A stretch of DNA of 64,000 bases from Candidatus Kapaibacterium sp. (GCA_028284775.1 JANQRB010000014.1:25525-89524); one strand, 5' to 3'. Positions 7,448-19,502 are shown, counted from the first letter of the stretch. Made by a program: numbers and translations. Notes: a model not told the origin generated them from the letters alone.

Positions 7448-10400
7448 ATGGTCGATTTACCGGGTTATACAATAGAAGCCAGGATTTACCAGGGAGCACA
7501 TTCTGTTGTCTATCGCGGGTATCGACGAGACGACGGTCAGCCTGTCATTTGTAAGGTTCTCAACAAGGACTACCCCGATCCGGAGGAGCGCGCTCGATTC
7601 AGACGCGAGTTTGATCTACTGCTGAAGGCCGGGCCCGACAACAGTCCGCAAGCTCTGGCACTCGAACGATACCGCAACTCACTCGCGGTCGTGATGCAGG
7701 ATATTCAGGGTCAGGCGCTGCAGAATCACATTGAACGAGGCTGGATCGGACTGCAGAATTTCCTGACTATCGCATTGCGTTGTACGGAGATATTGAGCCG
7801 AATCCATAAGCTCGGTATCATCCATAAGGACATCAACCCCACGAATATTATCTGGAACCGTGAGAGCGAAGAAGTAAAGCTGATCGACTTCGGCATCGCA
7901 TCGCTCGTCAGCCTCGAAAACCCTGCCGTTCCTAACAGTCACAATGTGCAGGGTACTGTAGCATACATTTCTCCGGAGCAGACAGGTCGACTAACGCAGG
8001 CGATCGACTATCGCAGCGACTTTTACTCGCTCGGGGCTACCTTGTACACAATACTGGCGGGGCATCCGCCTTTCCCTTCCGAAGATGTGATGGAGTTAAT
8101 CCACAGTCACATTGCCCGCGAGGCGCCGCCGGTAAACACTTTGAACAGCAGTGTGCCGGCGGCAATCGCCGAGATCGTCCAGAAGCTGATGGCCAAAAGC
8201 GCCGAACAACGCTATCAAAGCGCCTTCGGATTGATCGAGGATTTGCGTATCTGTCAACGGGAATTGGAAAATACGGGACGTGTCCAGCGTTTTGAGCTGG
8301 CGCGGGCCGATGTGACGGAAAATTTCAGCGTTTCGCAACGAGTTCACGGGCGCGACAAAGAACTTTCAGCCCTGCAATCGGCTTTCGAACGCGTCGCCGG
8401 AGGATCGAAGGAGCTGATGATCGTGGGCGGGCAGTCCGGCATGGGTAAGAGTTCGCTGGTTGACGCTCTGCAGCGCAGTATCCTGCGACAACGTGTCTAT
8501 ATTGCTTCAGCCCGTTTCGAAGAAGAGATGCAGCACCTGCCTTTTGCATCACTTATCGGAGCGATGCGCGAGCTGTTACAGCAAGTTCTGCGGGAAAGCG
8601 ATGAGCACCTTGCCATCTGGAAGCACCGGATACTTGAGGCCTTCGGCGGCGACATCCGCTTGCTGAGCAATGTCTTGCCCGAGATTGAACTCATAAGCGG
8701 AAAGCTGATGGGCGTTCCGGATGCAGGCGGCGCTCACCTGCCTAACAGGGTCCCTGCTGCCTTCAGATCCCTCTTACAGCTCTTTGCCAGCCAGGAACAT
8801 CCGCTGCTCTTGTTTCTCGATGATCTTCAGTTTGCCGATCAGCCTTCTCTCAATCTGGTCGAACAGTTCATTACAGCGACCGGCACGAGTAATCTGCTCG
8901 TTATCGCTTCGCTTCCCGAGCAGGAAGTGGAAGAGGACAGCGCAGCGCAGCGGATGACCGAATCAGTGATGATGGAAAACATTGCCGTAAATTTTCTGGT
9001 TCTGGAGCCCTTGCGTCTCGATGCCGCCATTGACATGATTGCCGAGAGTTTGCAATGCAGCAATGAAGATGCACAGAGCCTTGCTGTGATCGCGCTTGAA
9101 AAAACCCACGGTAATCCCTTGTTTATCAATCGTTTTCTGCACGATATCTACAAGCGGAAACTGCTCTATTTTGACTCCCGGCGGGGCTGCTGGCATTGGG
9201 AGGTCGATACCATTGCCAAGGTCGAAGTCGCTGAGAATGTCATTGAGCTACTGAATGAAAAAATTAACAATGTTTCCGCCACGACTCAGGAACTACTGGC
9301 CGTTGCCGCCTGCATCGGCAAATGCTTCAAACTTGAGACATTGGCACTTCTGGTCAAGCGCCCGCAAGACGACGTTTTGCAGGACCTGCTCGAAGCGATC
9401 CATGAAGGCCTGTTGGTTTCAAATGACGAGTCCCTGGCCTTGTTTGATGGTACGCAGGAACAATCCATAACGCTCGATTTCCAGCATGATCGCCTGCACC
9501 GGACGATCTATTCGCAGATCAGTTCCGAGCATGCCGGCAAACTGCACATTGCGATCGGCCGCCATTTACTGGATATAAATAGCGGTGAGATACCTGATGA
9601 CGAAGTGTATGAAATCGTCAATCAGTTTAATCGCGGCCGTGAATTCCTCGTGGCGGAAAAAGACAAAGAGGTCTTTATCAATCTCAACCTGCGGGCCGGA
9701 CGCCGTGCAATGCAGCAGGCGGCTAGCGAAACTGCCCTGCCATTCTTCCGCGCCGGCATTGAAATTGCCGACGATGGCCTCTGGCAGCGAAGCTACGGCA
9801 TCATGCGCGATCTTTACCTGGAAGCGGCGAGAGCCACCTACCACAGTGCGCTTTATGATGAAATGGCGTTTCACATTAGCAGCGTGCAGAAGCATCTTCA
9901 GTCGAACCTGGATGTTGCAAAGGTCCGGGAAATAAGTATCAAAGCCCTGATAGCCCAGAACCGGATGATGGAAGCGCTGGGGCTTGCGCTCGAAGTCCTG
10001 GCCGATCTCCATGTCGTCATTCCGCGCAACACGAGCAAACTCGCGCGTGATGCGCGTTTAGCGCGACTGCAACTGCGATTGCGGGGTAAAAGCAATGACA
10101 GGCTGGCGGAATTGCCTCGTTTGCTCGACGAGCGGCGCGGCGCGGTGATGCGGCTGCTATTCCTTGCAACGAATATTGCCAGTTATATGGCGCCCGACGT
10201 TTTGCCGCTGCTGGTGTATTATATGATCGATCACACGCTGCGCTTCGGGACAGCGCCCGAGTCGTCGTATGCCTTTGCCATGTACGGCAAACTCCTGTGT
10301 ATCAATGCCGGTACCATAGCACAGGGATTTCGCATCGGCGAATTGGCGCATCGTCTGCTCGATCAACCGGGAGCGCATCACGTTGCCGTTTCGGTCGATG

Positions 10401-13400
10401 TAACGGTATATGCCTACATCCGTCCCTGGCAGGAACGCCTGCACGGTTCGATCGGGCCGCTGCGAGAGGCCTTCCACAATGGCATGGCGATGGGCGACTT
10501 CGAAAGCGCCGCCATGGGATTTTTTCTTTCGTCGCAATTTGCCTTCCTGGCTGGCAATGATCTGGAAGAGGTGGAGAAGAGTTTCGCCACATATTTTCAG
10601 ACATTCAATGAACAAAAGCGGGTAACAACTTCGATGCTCGCCGCAATGTACCAACAGGCCGCTCTCAATCTCATGGGACAAAACGACGATCCCGGACGTC
10701 TCATCGGCAAACGATATGACGAAGAAGAGCTGCTCCCCTATCACCAGGAGGAAAATCACCATAAGGCGATCTACCATTTGTTTGCCCTGAAGCTTATGCT
10801 CAACACCTGCTTTCGGCGTTTCCCGGAAGCAGTCGACCATGCTGCCACGGCAGAGCGTTACAGCGAAAGCGGCGCAGGAAGTTTGTTGGCGCCCTACGTA
10901 TGTTTTTATGGTACACTGGCACAAATCGCCCACGGCCGGGCGACGGGACAGAATCCTTCCTCCCTGCTGCGCCGCATGCGGCCGAAACTGAAAATGCTGC
11001 GGCGTTGGTCGGCCTTTGCGCCCTTGAATTTTAGTCATAAATGCAAACTGCTCGAAGCGGAGATGGCAGCGCTGCAGGGAGTCGCGTATACAGCGGCAGA
11101 GCTATACGATGAATCTATCAAGCTGGCCCATGTGCACAGTTTTCATCATGACAAAGCCCTGGCCAACGAACGCGCCGGCCGCTTTTATCTCGACACCGGT
11201 CGTGAAAAAGTCGCTACCACGTACCTGGTGGAAGCTATATCCGGTTACCAGCAATGGGGCGCCGCAGCCCTGGCTACCAGCCTGGAAGAAGAAATTACAC
11301 AGTCGCTGTCCGGCCAGTATGCCCTGCATTTTCCATCGGCCTCGAGGGCAAGCGATGCGCCAGGGAACGCGACCGTAACGAGCTCAACCAACTCGAATCT
11401 GCTGGATATCAACACCGTGATGCAGGCCAGCCAGGCAATTTCCGGCGAGATTGTACTGGAAAAACTGCTGGACTCGCTGATGAATATCGTTCTTCAGAAT
11501 GTCGGCGCCCAGCGTGCATTGCTCCTGGCCGATCACGAAGGACAATGGCAGACACTCGTGGAAGGATCCGCCGAGGAGAGCGATACGGTAGAGCTTCGAA
11601 GGGAAGACAGCAAGGACAGTAGCGCCAGAGTGCCGCTGTCAATTGTTAACTTTGTGGCGCGAACGCGCGAAACCGTCGTAATCCAGGATGCGACAACCGA
11701 CGACAAGTTTAGCCAGGATAGTTACATCATTGTGCAACAGCCACGCTCCGTCCTTTCAATGCCGCTGATCAATCAGGGCCGTCTGAGCGCTGTGCTGTAT
11801 CTTGAAAACAGTTTGATTCCCGGCGTATTTACCCCCGACCGCCTGACTGTTCTCACGATGCTGGCTTCGCAAGCCGCCATCTCTATCCAAAATGCCGACT
11901 TTTACTCGCAATTGCAGGAACACAGCCGGACGCTGGAAGACAAAGTCCGGCTGCGGACGGCCGAACTGGCGCAAATGACAAAGGAAGCCGAACAGGCCCG
12001 GCATACCGCTGAAATGGCCAACAGTGCCAAGAGCGCTTTTCTGGCAAACATGAGCCATGAAATCCGCACGCCCATGAACGCCGTTATTGGAATGACCAGT
12101 CTGCTGCTGGACACCAGCCTGAGCGACGAACAACGTGAGTTTGTCGAGATTGTTCGCAATAGCAGCGACGCCCTGCTTAATCTGATTAACGACATTCTTG
12201 ACTTTTCAAAAATCGAGGCGGGCAAACTCGAACTCGAATCCAGCCCCTTCAATTTGCGACAATGTGTTGAAGGAGCGCTCGATCTGCTGGCCACCAAGGC
12301 AGTGGATAAAGGGCTTGAGCTGGCCTATGAAATGGAGCCGGGGACGCCGGAAGCTTTGCGGGGCGATGCCACGCGCCTGCGTCAGATACTTGTTAACCTG
12401 CTCAGTAATGCCATAAAATTTACCGAACACGGCGAGGTCGTGCTGCATCTCAGCAGCGTCGGTGTTGCACCGGAAGGAAGAACGAGCGTGCAGTTTACCG
12501 TTCGCGACACCGGTATCGGCATTCCGGAAGATCGCCTTAACAGACTGTTCCGTTCTTTTTCGCAGGTCGATGCCTCCACGACGCGCAAATACGGCGGGAC
12601 GGGGCTCGGGCTGGCTATCAGCAAGCGTATGGCCGAATTGATGGGCGGGCGAATGTGGGTGGAGAGTAGCGCCGGACAGGGCTCGGCCTTTAGTTTCACC
12701 ATCGAAGGCGAGGTCGTGGACGAGCCGGCTTACAGCTTGCCCGCCGACCTGAAAGCCCGGCTGTCTGCCAAACGCATCCTGATTATCGACGGCAATGCAA
12801 CGGTCAGGAGAATTGTGCGCGCGCTCGTGAGCAAGTGGTCCATGACGGCGACCGCTCTGGCCTCGGCCAAGGAGGCACTTGACCGGCTGACGGCCGATCA
12901 ATCCTATGATGTTGTCATCATTGACCAACAGTTGTCCGGGATGGACCCAATGGAATTGATCCGGCAAATGCGCAAAGTTTCTGCCCCTCACCCGCTGCCG
13001 GTTATTGTCCTGACACCTATCGGCCAGCGCAGAGAACAGCACGAGACCATGAAAGATCTCGCATTTCTATCCAAACCGATCAAGCCCTTTCAGCTGGCGG
13101 AAATGCTTGTAGCCGTCTTTCGTTTGGAGCTTGAAGTCTTGCGGACCGTCAGTGCCGGCAACAGCGACCGCTTTGACCCTACCCTGTCGCAACGGCTGCC
13201 GCTCAGTATTCTCATCGCCGAGGATAATGCCGTCAATCAGAAGTTAATGCTTCGCCTGCTGCAGCGCCTGGGCTACGAAGCAGAGGTCAGCTCCAATGGT
13301 CAGGAAGTGTTAACTGCCCTGAATCGACAAGCATATGATCTGGTGTTTATGGATGTACAGATGCCGGAGCTTGATGGATTGCAGGCGACTATACGTATTC

Positions 13401-14101
13401 GCAAGAGCTTCGCGGCGAATCGTCAACCTTATATCGTGGCAATGACCGCCAATGCGATGGAAGGGGACCGCGAAAAATGCCTCGACGCAGGTATGAACGA
13501 TTATCTTAGCAAGCCGATTCGGGTTGAACAGTTAACGGCCGCACTTTACAAACTGGCCCCGCCCGGTTTTACACTTGCCGAAGAAGCAGCCGGCGCCGAG
13601 CAGATCTTTGAGCGGCCTTCCCGGCACAAAGACGAGACAGCGTCGGATACACAGTCCGGAGCTTTGCCGGAATCGACAGACAGCATCGCCGTCGGCATGG
13701 ATGAACAGCAGGCGCCATTGCAAGTTCTCCTGGTGGAAGACAACGCAGTTAACCAAAAGCTCGCGATACGACTCCTGCGCAAAATCGGCATCGAAGCGGA
13801 TCTGGCGGCCAATGGCCAGTTGGCGCTCGATGCCCTGCATCGACAACGCTATGATATTGTGCTGATGGACCTTATGATGCCCGAGATGGACGGCCTCGAA
13901 GCGACGCGTAGAATACGTAGTGACTTCGCAAATTCCGAACAACCGGTCATTATCGCGATGACTGCCAATGCGATGGCTGAGGACCGGCAGAATTGCCTGA
14001 ACGCCGGTATGGATGACTATGTTGCCAAACCTATTCGCTTTGAACTTCTGAAAGAAGCTCTGCAACGCGCCGGACATCAACGCATCGGAGGAAAAAACTG
14101 A
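7448..14101 (+). CDS. giant hybrid Ser/Thr kinase - AAA ATPase - GAF - histidine kinase - three receivers
   Basis: A 2217-residue signalling protein. Order: protein kinase (1-270; Lys36, catalytic HKD at 126-128, DFG at 147-149); AAA-type ATPase with Walker [11 protein letters not shown] at 327-336; a long helical TPR-like region (~650-1300); a GAF domain (~1340-1500); a coiled coil; a histidine kinase (HEIRTP with His1537, then N, G1 and G2 boxes); three receivers with Asp1826, Asp1969 and Asp2141. Receiver 1 has lost one residue of the acidic pair (IIDGN); receivers 2 and 3 are canonical. No Hpt domain or TM helix is visible, so it is cytoplasmic and needs an outside phosphotransfer partner. 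Similar kinase-ATPase-GAF-HK proteins occur in cyanobacteria and myxobacteria. ATG 7448 matches the family's usual beginning (LPGY); an in-frame TTG lies at 7433, and neither has a well-spaced ribosome site. Confidence 0.93.
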   Translation: MVDLPGYTIEARIYQGAHSVVYRGYRRDDGQPVICKVLNKDYPDPEERARFRREFDLLLKAGPDNSPQALALERYRNSLAVVMQDIQGQALQNHIERGWIGLQNFLTIALRCTEILSRIHKLGIIHKDINPTNIIWNRESEEVKLIDFGIASLVSLENPAVPNSHNVQGTVAYISPEQTGRLTQAIDYRSDFYSLGATLYTILAGHPPFPSEDVMELIHSHIAREAPPVNTLNSSVPAAIAEIVQKLMAKSAEQRYQSAFGLIEDLRICQRELENTGRVQRFELARADVTENFSVSQRVHGRDKELSALQSAFERVAGGSKELMIVGGQSGMGKSSLVDALQRSILRQRVYIASARFEEEMQHLPFASLIGAMRELLQQVLRESDEHLAIWKHRILEAFGGDIRLLSNVLPEIELISGKLMGVPDAGGAHLPNRVPAAFRSLLQLFASQEHPLLLFLDDLQFADQPSLNLVEQFITATGTSNLLVIASLPEQEVEEDSAAQRMTESVMMENIAVNFLVLEPLRLDAAIDMIAESLQCSNEDAQSLAVIALEKTHGNPLFINRFLHDIYKRKLLYFDSRRGCWHWEVDTIAKVEVAENVIELLNEKINNVSATTQELLAVAACIGKCFKLETLALLVKRPQDDVLQDLLEAIHEGLLVSNDESLALFDGTQEQSITLDFQHDRLHRTIYSQISSEHAGKLHIAIGRHLLDINSGEIPDDEVYEIVNQFNRGREFLVAEKDKEVFINLNLRAGRRAMQQAASETALPFFRAGIEIADDGLWQRSYGIMRDLYLEAARATYHSALYDEMAFHISSVQKHLQSNLDVAKVREISIKALIAQNRMMEALGLALEVLADLHVVIPRNTSKLARDARLARLQLRLRGKSNDRLAELPRLLDERRGAVMRLLFLATNIASYMAPDVLPLLVYYMIDHTLRFGTAPESSYAFAMYGKLLCINAGTIAQGFRIGELAHRLLDQPGAHHVAVSVDVTVYAYIRPWQERLHGSIGPLREAFHNGMAMGDFESAAMGFFLSSQFAFLAGNDLEEVEKSFATYFQTFNEQKRVTTSMLAAMYQQAALNLMGQNDDPGRLIGKRYDEEELLPYHQEENHHKAIYHLFALKLMLNTCFRRFPEAVDHAATAERYSESGAGSLLAPYVCFYGTLAQIAHGRATGQNPSSLLRRMRPKLKMLRRWSAFAPLNFSHKCKLLEAEMAALQGVAYTAAELYDESIKLAHVHSFHHDKALANERAGRFYLDTGREKVATTYLVEAISGYQQWGAAALATSLEEEITQSLSGQYALHFPSASRASDAPGNATVTSSTNSNLLDINTVMQASQAISGEIVLEKLLDSLMNIVLQNVGAQRALLLADHEGQWQTLVEGSAEESDTVELRREDSKDSSARVPLSIVNFVARTRETVVIQDATTDDKFSQDSYIIVQQPRSVLSMPLINQGRLSAVLYLENSLIPGVFTPDRLTVLTMLASQAAISIQNADFYSQLQEHSRTLEDKVRLRTAELAQMTKEAEQARHTAEMANSAKSAFLANMSHEIRTPMNAVIGMTSLLLDTSLSDEQREFVEIVRNSSDALLNLINDILDFSKIEAGKLELESSPFNLRQCVEGALDLLATKAVDKGLELAYEMEPGTPEALRGDATRLRQILVNLLSNAIKFTEHGEVVLHLSSVGVAPEGRTSVQFTVRDTGIGIPEDRLNRLFRSFSQVDASTTRKYGGTGLGLAISKRMAELMGGRMWVESSAGQGSAFSFTIEGEVVDEPAYSLPADLKARLSAKRILIIDGNATVRRIVRALVSKWSMTATALASAKEALDRLTADQSYDVVIIDQQLSGMDPMELIRQMRKVSAPHPLPVIVLTPIGQRREQHETMKDLAFLSKPIKPFQLAEMLVAVFRLELEVLRTVSAGNSDRFDPTLSQRLPLSILIAEDNAVNQKLMLRLLQRLGYEAEVSSNGQEVLTALNRQAYDLVFMDVQMPELDGLQATIRIRKSFAANRQPYIVAMTANAMEGDREKCLDAGMNDYLSKPIRVEQLTAALYKLAPPGFTLAEEAAGAEQIFERPSRHKDETASDTQSGALPESTDSIAVGMDEQQAPLQVLLVEDNAVNQKLAIRLLRKIGIEADLAANGQLALDALHRQRYDIVLMDLMMPEMDGLEATRRIRSDFANSEQPVIIAMTANAMAEDRQNCLNAGMDDYVAKPIRFELLKEALQRAGHQRIGGKN

Positions 14102-14273
14102 TCGGTCTATGATTCGGATGGCTAACTTTTATCGTGAAATCGACGGAGCAGGCAGTTTACGAAAGAATTTTTCGGTCGCACTGAACTCTTACCACGATAG
14201 CGCTGAAAGCCCGCCCTCAGCTATTTGATGCCCGTCTGTGTACAAAACAAGCCGGAAGGCAAAAGCAGAATAC

Positions 14274-15911
14274 ATGAATAAACGATTTGCGCGAATCGGC
14301 CTGCGACACTGTCTGGCACTTTATATCTTCACTCTGGTCAGTACAAACGCAATGTCAGACAAGGGCGGCGCTCCGCAGCCAATGTCGAATGAAACGCAGC
14401 AGATCGATTCGCTGATGGCCCTGGAACAGTTTCCGGAAGCCCTTCGCATCGTCGATCATGCGCTCGCGACGGACGGGCACACTTCACAACTATTTCGTCT
14501 GCGGTCGCGAATCCTGCAGGCGATGGACAGCAGTCAGGCCGCAGAAAACGCCCTCCGCCGGGCAATTGAACTATCGACGCGCTGTGCCGAATGCCATCAC
14601 GACCTGGCGCATCTTAAGCTGCAGCGACAAGACTACGCAGGTGCCTTGATTCAGATTGACTCGGCACTGCTATTGAACACGCCGACAGCCGAACGACATT
14701 TTTTGCGGGCGCTGGCGCTCAATGGCTTGGAGAGATACTCGTCCGCGGTTCTGGCCTTGAGGGACGCCTGCCGACTCGATTCGGGCCGGGGCGACTATCG
14801 TGCCGAAAAAGCAATTCTCAATTATCGACTGGGTTATGACTTCATTGCGCTGCAGGATTTTAACAAAGCCATTGCATTGCTGCCCGATGCGGCCCTGCTC
14901 TACACCTATCGCGGGCAACTACTCTTTCGGCAGCAGCGTTATGGCGACGCCTTGCGCGACTACAATCAGGCGATCGAGCTCGGCATTCGCGATACCGAAG
15001 TATTTTATGCCCGCGGTGTGATTCGCTATCAGCTCGACTCTGTTAACTCCGCCTTGAATGACTACAACAGCGCCTTAGGGCTCGACAGCACCTTTCACCC
15101 TGCCTTGTATGAACGCGGTCGTGTGTATTACGACCGCAACGATATGGCCCGTTTCTGCGGCAACCTCAGGCTTGCGGATTTTCACAGCGCCGGTATGTAT
15201 ATGAGAGACCTGTCGGAATACTGTGATTCGAGCTCAGCTTCTTTCTATTGGCATTGGGGCATGGCGGCGTTTAACAAGGGCGATGCGCGGTCGGCATTGC
15301 AGTATTATTCACGCGGACTCATTCTGTCGGGCCCCGACTCCTGGGGATTGATGCTCAAAGGCCAGGCGCTGCGTGCGCTGGGCCGGGAAGATTCGGCGCT
15401 GGGTGCTTTTAGCGAAGCGCTTGATCGTGCCCCCGATAACGGCACGCTCTATTTGATGCGCGGAGAGACACTGCTGGCCTTACACCGTTTCGATTTGGCT
15501 TTGCGGGATCTCAGCCAGGCGCAGCTACTCGACAGCAGCTCCTATTTTAACGACAGACAGTCGACGTATTCCGAGCGGCTGCACCTTGCGCGCGCAAGCG
15601 CATACTCGCAATCAGACCAGGCGCGGCTTGCCATTCTGGCTTTCAGCGACCTGATTGCCTGCAAGCCGCGGGGAGCGCTTGCCTATGCCCGCCGTGCAGC
15701 CGAACGGATGAAAGTCGACGACCTGCCGGATGCTCTTGCCGATGCCCGTCAGGCCATCGCCTTCGATGCCGATCTGGCCGAAGGCCATTTCATACTGGGG
15801 CGGGTGAAATTGCGCATAGAGCTGCCGGACTTTTGTGAAGATCTGCGGCGAGCAGCCGCGCTGCAGCACGCCGAAGCAGCAAAGCTCCTGCGTCAGTTAT
15901 GCGGGGACTAA
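14274..15911 (+). CDS. exported tetratricopeptide repeat protein
   Basis: A 545-residue protein with a signal peptide (MNKRFARIGLRHCLALYIFT...) followed by TPR repeats throughout. Examples are SQLFRLRSRILQAMDSSQAA, LYTYRGQLLFRQQRYGDAL and LYLMRGETLLALHRFDLAL; a Sel1-like segment ends the protein. TPR arrays are scaffolds for protein partners. It follows the giant kinase by 170 bp on the same strand, so the two may be co-expressed, though one works in the cytosol and the other in the periplasm. I chose ATG 14274, where the signal peptide begins; a GTG lies 36 bp upstream. No cysteine lipobox is present. Confidence 0.85.
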   Translation: MNKRFARIGLRHCLALYIFTLVSTNAMSDKGGAPQPMSNETQQIDSLMALEQFPEALRIVDHALATDGHTSQLFRLRSRILQAMDSSQAAENALRRAIELSTRCAECHHDLAHLKLQRQDYAGALIQIDSALLLNTPTAERHFLRALALNGLERYSSAVLALRDACRLDSGRGDYRAEKAILNYRLGYDFIALQDFNKAIALLPDAALLYTYRGQLLFRQQRYGDALRDYNQAIELGIRDTEVFYARGVIRYQLDSVNSALNDYNSALGLDSTFHPALYERGRVYYDRNDMARFCGNLRLADFHSAGMYMRDLSEYCDSSSASFYWHWGMAAFNKGDARSALQYYSRGLILSGPDSWGLMLKGQALRALGREDSALGAFSEALDRAPDNGTLYLMRGETLLALHRFDLALRDLSQAQLLDSSSYFNDRQSTYSERLHLARASAYSQSDQARLAILAFSDLIACKPRGALAYARRAAERMKVDDLPDALADARQAIAFDADLAEGHFILGRVKLRIELPDFCEDLRRAAALQHAEAAKLLRQLCGD

Positions 15912-16308
15912 CAGTTCAGCGACCAGGCATCAACTCTTTTGAACCCGGCAATGAAAGGGCAAACAAACAGCGCAGTAATGTAAGACATGATTTTCCTAGC
16001 TCCGGATGCCGAGGATGATTCGTTCCAGCCCGGCAACATCAATAGGCAGGAAGCCCGCGATGTCTCCCGCTAGCGAATCTGAAGGAATAGCTTGTGTTTA
16101 GAGGCCGCGAGATCTTGTGCATTACTCGCGACGGGGCACTTCCGGGCTACACAGCTTAGGCGCGGCAAGACAGGAAGCTTTGCACTGTCAGCCGCCGGAT
16201 GAAGAGTCCGGTCGCCGACGGAACGGAGATTCAGGAAAACTACGTATATTGTTTTCTTTCGCAGCAATGCCTGGCCGCTACGTTGTGCAATCCTATGCGG
16301 AGACCTCT
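15912..16308. other. intergenic
   Basis: No supported gene or clear hairpin in this ~400-bp gap. Open frame upstream of the next gene's chosen start lacks a ribosome site and family similarity. Confidence 0.5.
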
Positions 16309-17802
16309 ATGTTCGAAGCCGCCGAACTGGGCCGAAAAATCAGCAAACGAGATTTTCAGGATCGTTTGTCGAGTTTGAGGGTGGAATTACTTAACATGCA
16401 GTTCGGACTTAAAGACGCCGACTTCCCCGTCATCGTCGTCATTGCCGGCGATGACCGATCCGGCACGAATGATGCGCTCAACCTGATGAATGCCTGGCTC
16501 GATGCACGGTACTTGCTTACGAATGCCTACGGTCCTCGCTCCGATGAAGAGCGCGAGCGCCCCCCATTCTGGCGATACTGGCGCGCATTACCGCCGAAAG
16601 GACGTATCGGTATCTTTCACGGTTCCTGGACCTGGGAAGTCATACTGCAACGCTTTGACGCCGCCATTGACGAACTGACAATGCTCCATTCCATTAACAA
16701 CATTAACAGCTTTGAACGCTGTATGGTGGACGATGGAGCCATACTGCTAAAATTTTGGCTGCACCTGCCGAAGAGCATTTTCAAACAGCGGATTCGCGAA
16801 TGGCAAAAAGATCCGGAACAGAGCTGGCGCATCAACCAGGTTGATGAATGGATGTTTAACAATTATCGCAAGAGTATCAGCACCATCGAAAATGTCCTGC
16901 GACGCACCAGCAAGGGCGAGACGCAGTGGAATATCGTTGAAAGCAGCGACAACCGCTATGCAAACCTTCGCATAGCCGAAACTATTCTTGAAAGAGTTAA
17001 CAAGCGGCTTAAGGAAAACGAAAATAAGCCTAGCGAATCGAGTGGATCGTCGTTTCCCAGCGCACTGGATAATCAGACGACAATTCTCGATAAGATTGAC
17101 TTAAACGTCTCGCTGCCGAAAGATCAGTACGAGCACAGTCTGCGCGAATGGCAGTCGAAACTCAGCCGCCTGGCTCGGGCGGCTTACGAAGCCGGACGCA
17201 GCAGCGTACTGGTGTTCGAAGGCTGGGACGCCGCCGGCAAAGGAGGCGTAATCCGACGCCTCACAGCGGCGATGTCGGCCGCCACCTATCGCGTTATCCG
17301 AATTTCCGCGCCATCAGCAGAAGAACGTCGTCATCATTATCTGTGGCGGTTTTGGCGCTACATGCCGCGAGCCGGTAATGTCGCTATTTTTGATCGATCC
17401 TGGTACGGACGCGTCCTGGTGGAGCGCATTGAATCTTTTGCCACTGAACGAGAATACCGCCGGGGCTATAGTGAAATCAATCATTTCGAAGAGCAGTTAT
17501 GGCGGCATGGCATCGTCCTCTCTAAATTCTGGCTGCATATCAATCGTGAAGAACAGTCGCGAAGGTTTGAAGCGCGCCGCAATACCCCTTACAAGAAACA
17601 CAAGCTTTCGGATGAAGATATTCGCAATCGCAATCGTTGGGAAGATTACAAACGCGCCGCAAACGACATGATCGAACGCACCAGTACCGACTACGCAAAA
17701 TGGCATATCATTCCGGCAAACGACAAACGCCATGCTCGAATTCAGGTATTGCAGATTGTTTGTTCGATGCTGGAAGAGGCTTTGGAGGGGAAAGACGCCT
17801 GA
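16309..17802 (+). CDS. pap: polyphosphate:AMP phosphotransferase (two PPK2 domains)
   Basis: A 497-residue protein made of two PPK2 domains. It should move phosphate from polyphosphate to AMP, making ADP in the cytosol. The first domain (~10-240) has a broken Walker A, GDDRSGTND at 47-55, without the usual Lys; an inactive N-terminal half is known for this family. The second (~275-490) keeps GWDAAGKGG at 305-313 and Walker B IFDRSWYGRV. ATG 16309 is chosen because MFEAAELG is the family's usual start and GGAG lies 7 bases upstream; the frame extends 64 codons further up without support. The link to the phosphate-response genes at 53-57 kb is thematic only. Confidence 0.92.
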   Translation: MFEAAELGRKISKRDFQDRLSSLRVELLNMQFGLKDADFPVIVVIAGDDRSGTNDALNLMNAWLDARYLLTNAYGPRSDEERERPPFWRYWRALPPKGRIGIFHGSWTWEVILQRFDAAIDELTMLHSINNINSFERCMVDDGAILLKFWLHLPKSIFKQRIREWQKDPEQSWRINQVDEWMFNNYRKSISTIENVLRRTSKGETQWNIVESSDNRYANLRIAETILERVNKRLKENENKPSESSGSSFPSALDNQTTILDKIDLNVSLPKDQYEHSLREWQSKLSRLARAAYEAGRSSVLVFEGWDAAGKGGVIRRLTAAMSAATYRVIRISAPSAEERRHHYLWRFWRYMPRAGNVAIFDRSWYGRVLVERIESFATEREYRRGYSEINHFEEQLWRHGIVLSKFWLHINREEQSRRFEARRNTPYKKHKLSDEDIRNRNRWEDYKRAANDMIERTSTDYAKWHIIPANDKRHARIQVLQIVCSMLEEALEGKDA

Positions 17803-18118
17803 ATAGCGAGGGCAAAAGGTTTTGAAAGCTGAAGTTCACAAGGAAGGATGAGATTCACAGTGGAGCCGCATAGCGGACGGACGGTTCAGAACAGCGATCC
17901 GCAGTAGACAGGTCTACGTAGCCCAGCACGAAGGCTCGGGCTAAAACTGAAAATACACCCGATAGAAAACTGCGGTACGTTCAGTCCTCTGCAGGAGAGA
18001 AAGAACTGTTCTATCGGATGTATTTTCTCAGCATTTTGCTTAATTGATTCGAAGCTAGTCGCTCTGTCCTGATCGACACATGTGTGACATTGTTACAGCG
18101 TCCATCGGACCCTGGCCG
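17803..18118. other. intergenic between convergent pap and HU genes
   Basis: A 316-bp gap between convergent genes. Its only notable content is the long inverted repeat listed separately. Confidence 0.6.
17947..18032. repeat. long imperfect inverted repeat (hairpin) between convergent genes
   Basis: The arm at 17947-17967 (CTGAAAATACACCCGATAGAA) is the imperfect complement of 18011-18032 (TTCTATCGGATGTATTTTCTCAG read in reverse). About 19 of 21 positions pair, with a loop of roughly 43 bases. It lies between the convergent pap and HU genes and may act as a two-way terminator or mRNA stabiliser, but no classic T-run follows. Confidence 0.65.
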
Positions 18119-18394
18119 TTAGCCGTTGAGAGCCTCCTTGAATTCTTTACCGGGCTTGAAAGAAGGCACCACCGCTTCGGGAATTGTAATGGTTGCGCCC
18201 GTGGCGGGATTCCTTCCTTCTCGTTCCGGCCGCGTTTTAGCGGAAAATGCTCCGAACCCCGTTAGGTTGATTTTGTCGCCCTCGATCAGACCATTGGTAA
18301 CGACACTGATAAATGCATCAACAGCCGATTTGGCTTGTTGCGAAGACAAGTCGGCTTCCTGTGCAATTGCACTGACGAATTCAGATTTGTTCAT
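18119..18394 (-). CDS. hup: HU/IHF-family DNA-binding protein
   Basis: A 91-residue protein matching bacterial HU in length and layout: MNKSEFVSAIAQEADLS helix, the INLTGFGAFSAKTRPERE core strand, the DNA-wrapping beta arm GRNPATGATITIPE, and the closing PSFKPGKEFKEAL. It bends DNA and helps compact the nucleoid. It is a single gene, converging on pap. A separate XRE/H1-like chromatin protein lies at 57.7 kb and a YejK-like one at 61.5 kb. Confidence 0.96.
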   Translation of the reverse strand: MNKSEFVSAIAQEADLSSQQAKSAVDAFISVVTNGLIEGDKINLTGFGAFSAKTRPEREGRNPATGATITIPEAVVPSFKPGKEFKEALNG

Positions 18395-18839
18395 AAAGTT
18401 GAGACATGAAGATGTTGATAATATTTATTGGTCGGCGCAATCGACAAAGGTCGTTGTCGCCATTATCAGGAAACTCGTGCTCGAAATGCTGAAAAATTGT
18501 GCGAGTTTAGGTTCTTCCCAGCTACTTTCCAAACACAAAATACAAAATCTGTGCTTTGCAGAAGCCCCATAGTACGGCAAAAATTCAATTGGAATGCTAT
18601 TATGGCTGTCTGCGACCCGGCTGCTCGTCGCAACGCGCACGGGCGGATTCTCGGCGCCGGTCCTGCAACGAAGCGCTCAGGTCGCGATGGAATCGGCTTC
18701 CGGCACCATTCCGGGCTCCCCCGGACCTCATGAGCGCTGAACTATTTCGAACAGGTTATTCACAGCTTATTCGCTAGTTTGCCATTCGAAACAACTATCG
18801 ACCATAAACATCCAATTGTCGTTTTCGCGAGGAATCTCC
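18395..18839. other. intergenic
   Basis: This 445-bp gap lies between divergent HU and a barrel protein and must hold both promoters. I see no small gene, strong dyad or RNA signature in it. Confidence 0.5.
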
Positions 18840-19502
18840 ATGAAAGTTTCGACCCTTTGCATCCTGATCCTAATAGCGGCCAGCGCGGCAAACGCCGACG
18901 AGAACCGACCGCTCAAGCTTGAAGGCAGTCTTATCGTCAGTGCGTTTCAGCAACAAGTCAAGACAGAGGTCGGCGGTGAAAGCGGCGATCCCCTGTTGAC
19001 GGAGTTTCAGATCGGTCTAATGGCGCAAGGCACCTGGCAAATTGCCGACTTTCTCACGGGTGGCCTCTATCTGCGCTATGACCAGGGCGAACGTTCGGCG
19101 GCTCGTTTCGACAGCTTCGATGACGATAACGCCGCTCGAACGACATCGCGGGTAGGCGGCAGCTATTCGGAGCTGTGGATCGGACCGATCCTTCAGTTTC
19201 ATTGGCGTCAATTGCGTGTTGCCCTGGGCTATGGCGCGCTCGGCATCCGCGCCGACAATGGGCGTTCGGATCTTCCATCGGCTGCCGGCGATTCAGAGGC
19301 TTCTTTTCGCACTTCGCCCGCCGTTGCCTGGCTGTTAGCGCTGGGCGGGGCTATCCCTCTCGATGATAACCTGGATCTCGTGTTGAAACTCGAATATCGG
19401 GTCCGCTATTATGACGAACGCGGCGGCGACCCGCTGTTCGATACAATCGAGCACGGCACGCAGAGTATTGCGCCACTAATTGGCCTCGCCTGGCAACCCT
19501 GA
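18840..19502 (+). CDS. outer-membrane beta-barrel protein
   Basis: A 220-residue protein with a cleavable signal peptide (MKVSTLCILILIAASAANADE) and a mature part of alternating strands with aromatic girdles (FLTGGLYLRYD, SELWIGPILQFHWRQLRVALGYG, LDLVLKLEYRVRYY). It ends in PLIGLAWQP. This looks like an 8-10-strand barrel of unknown function. ATG 18840 is chosen because AGGA lies 6-7 bases upstream and it begins the signal peptide; an upstream in-frame start adds eight residues. I cannot assign a family. Confidence 0.75.
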   Translation: MKVSTLCILILIAASAANADENRPLKLEGSLIVSAFQQQVKTEVGGESGDPLLTEFQIGLMAQGTWQIADFLTGGLYLRYDQGERSAARFDSFDDDNAARTTSRVGGSYSELWIGPILQFHWRQLRVALGYGALGIRADNGRSDLPSAAGDSEASFRTSPAVAWLLALGGAIPLDDNLDLVLKLEYRVRYYDERGGDPLFDTIEHGTQSIAPLIGLAWQP

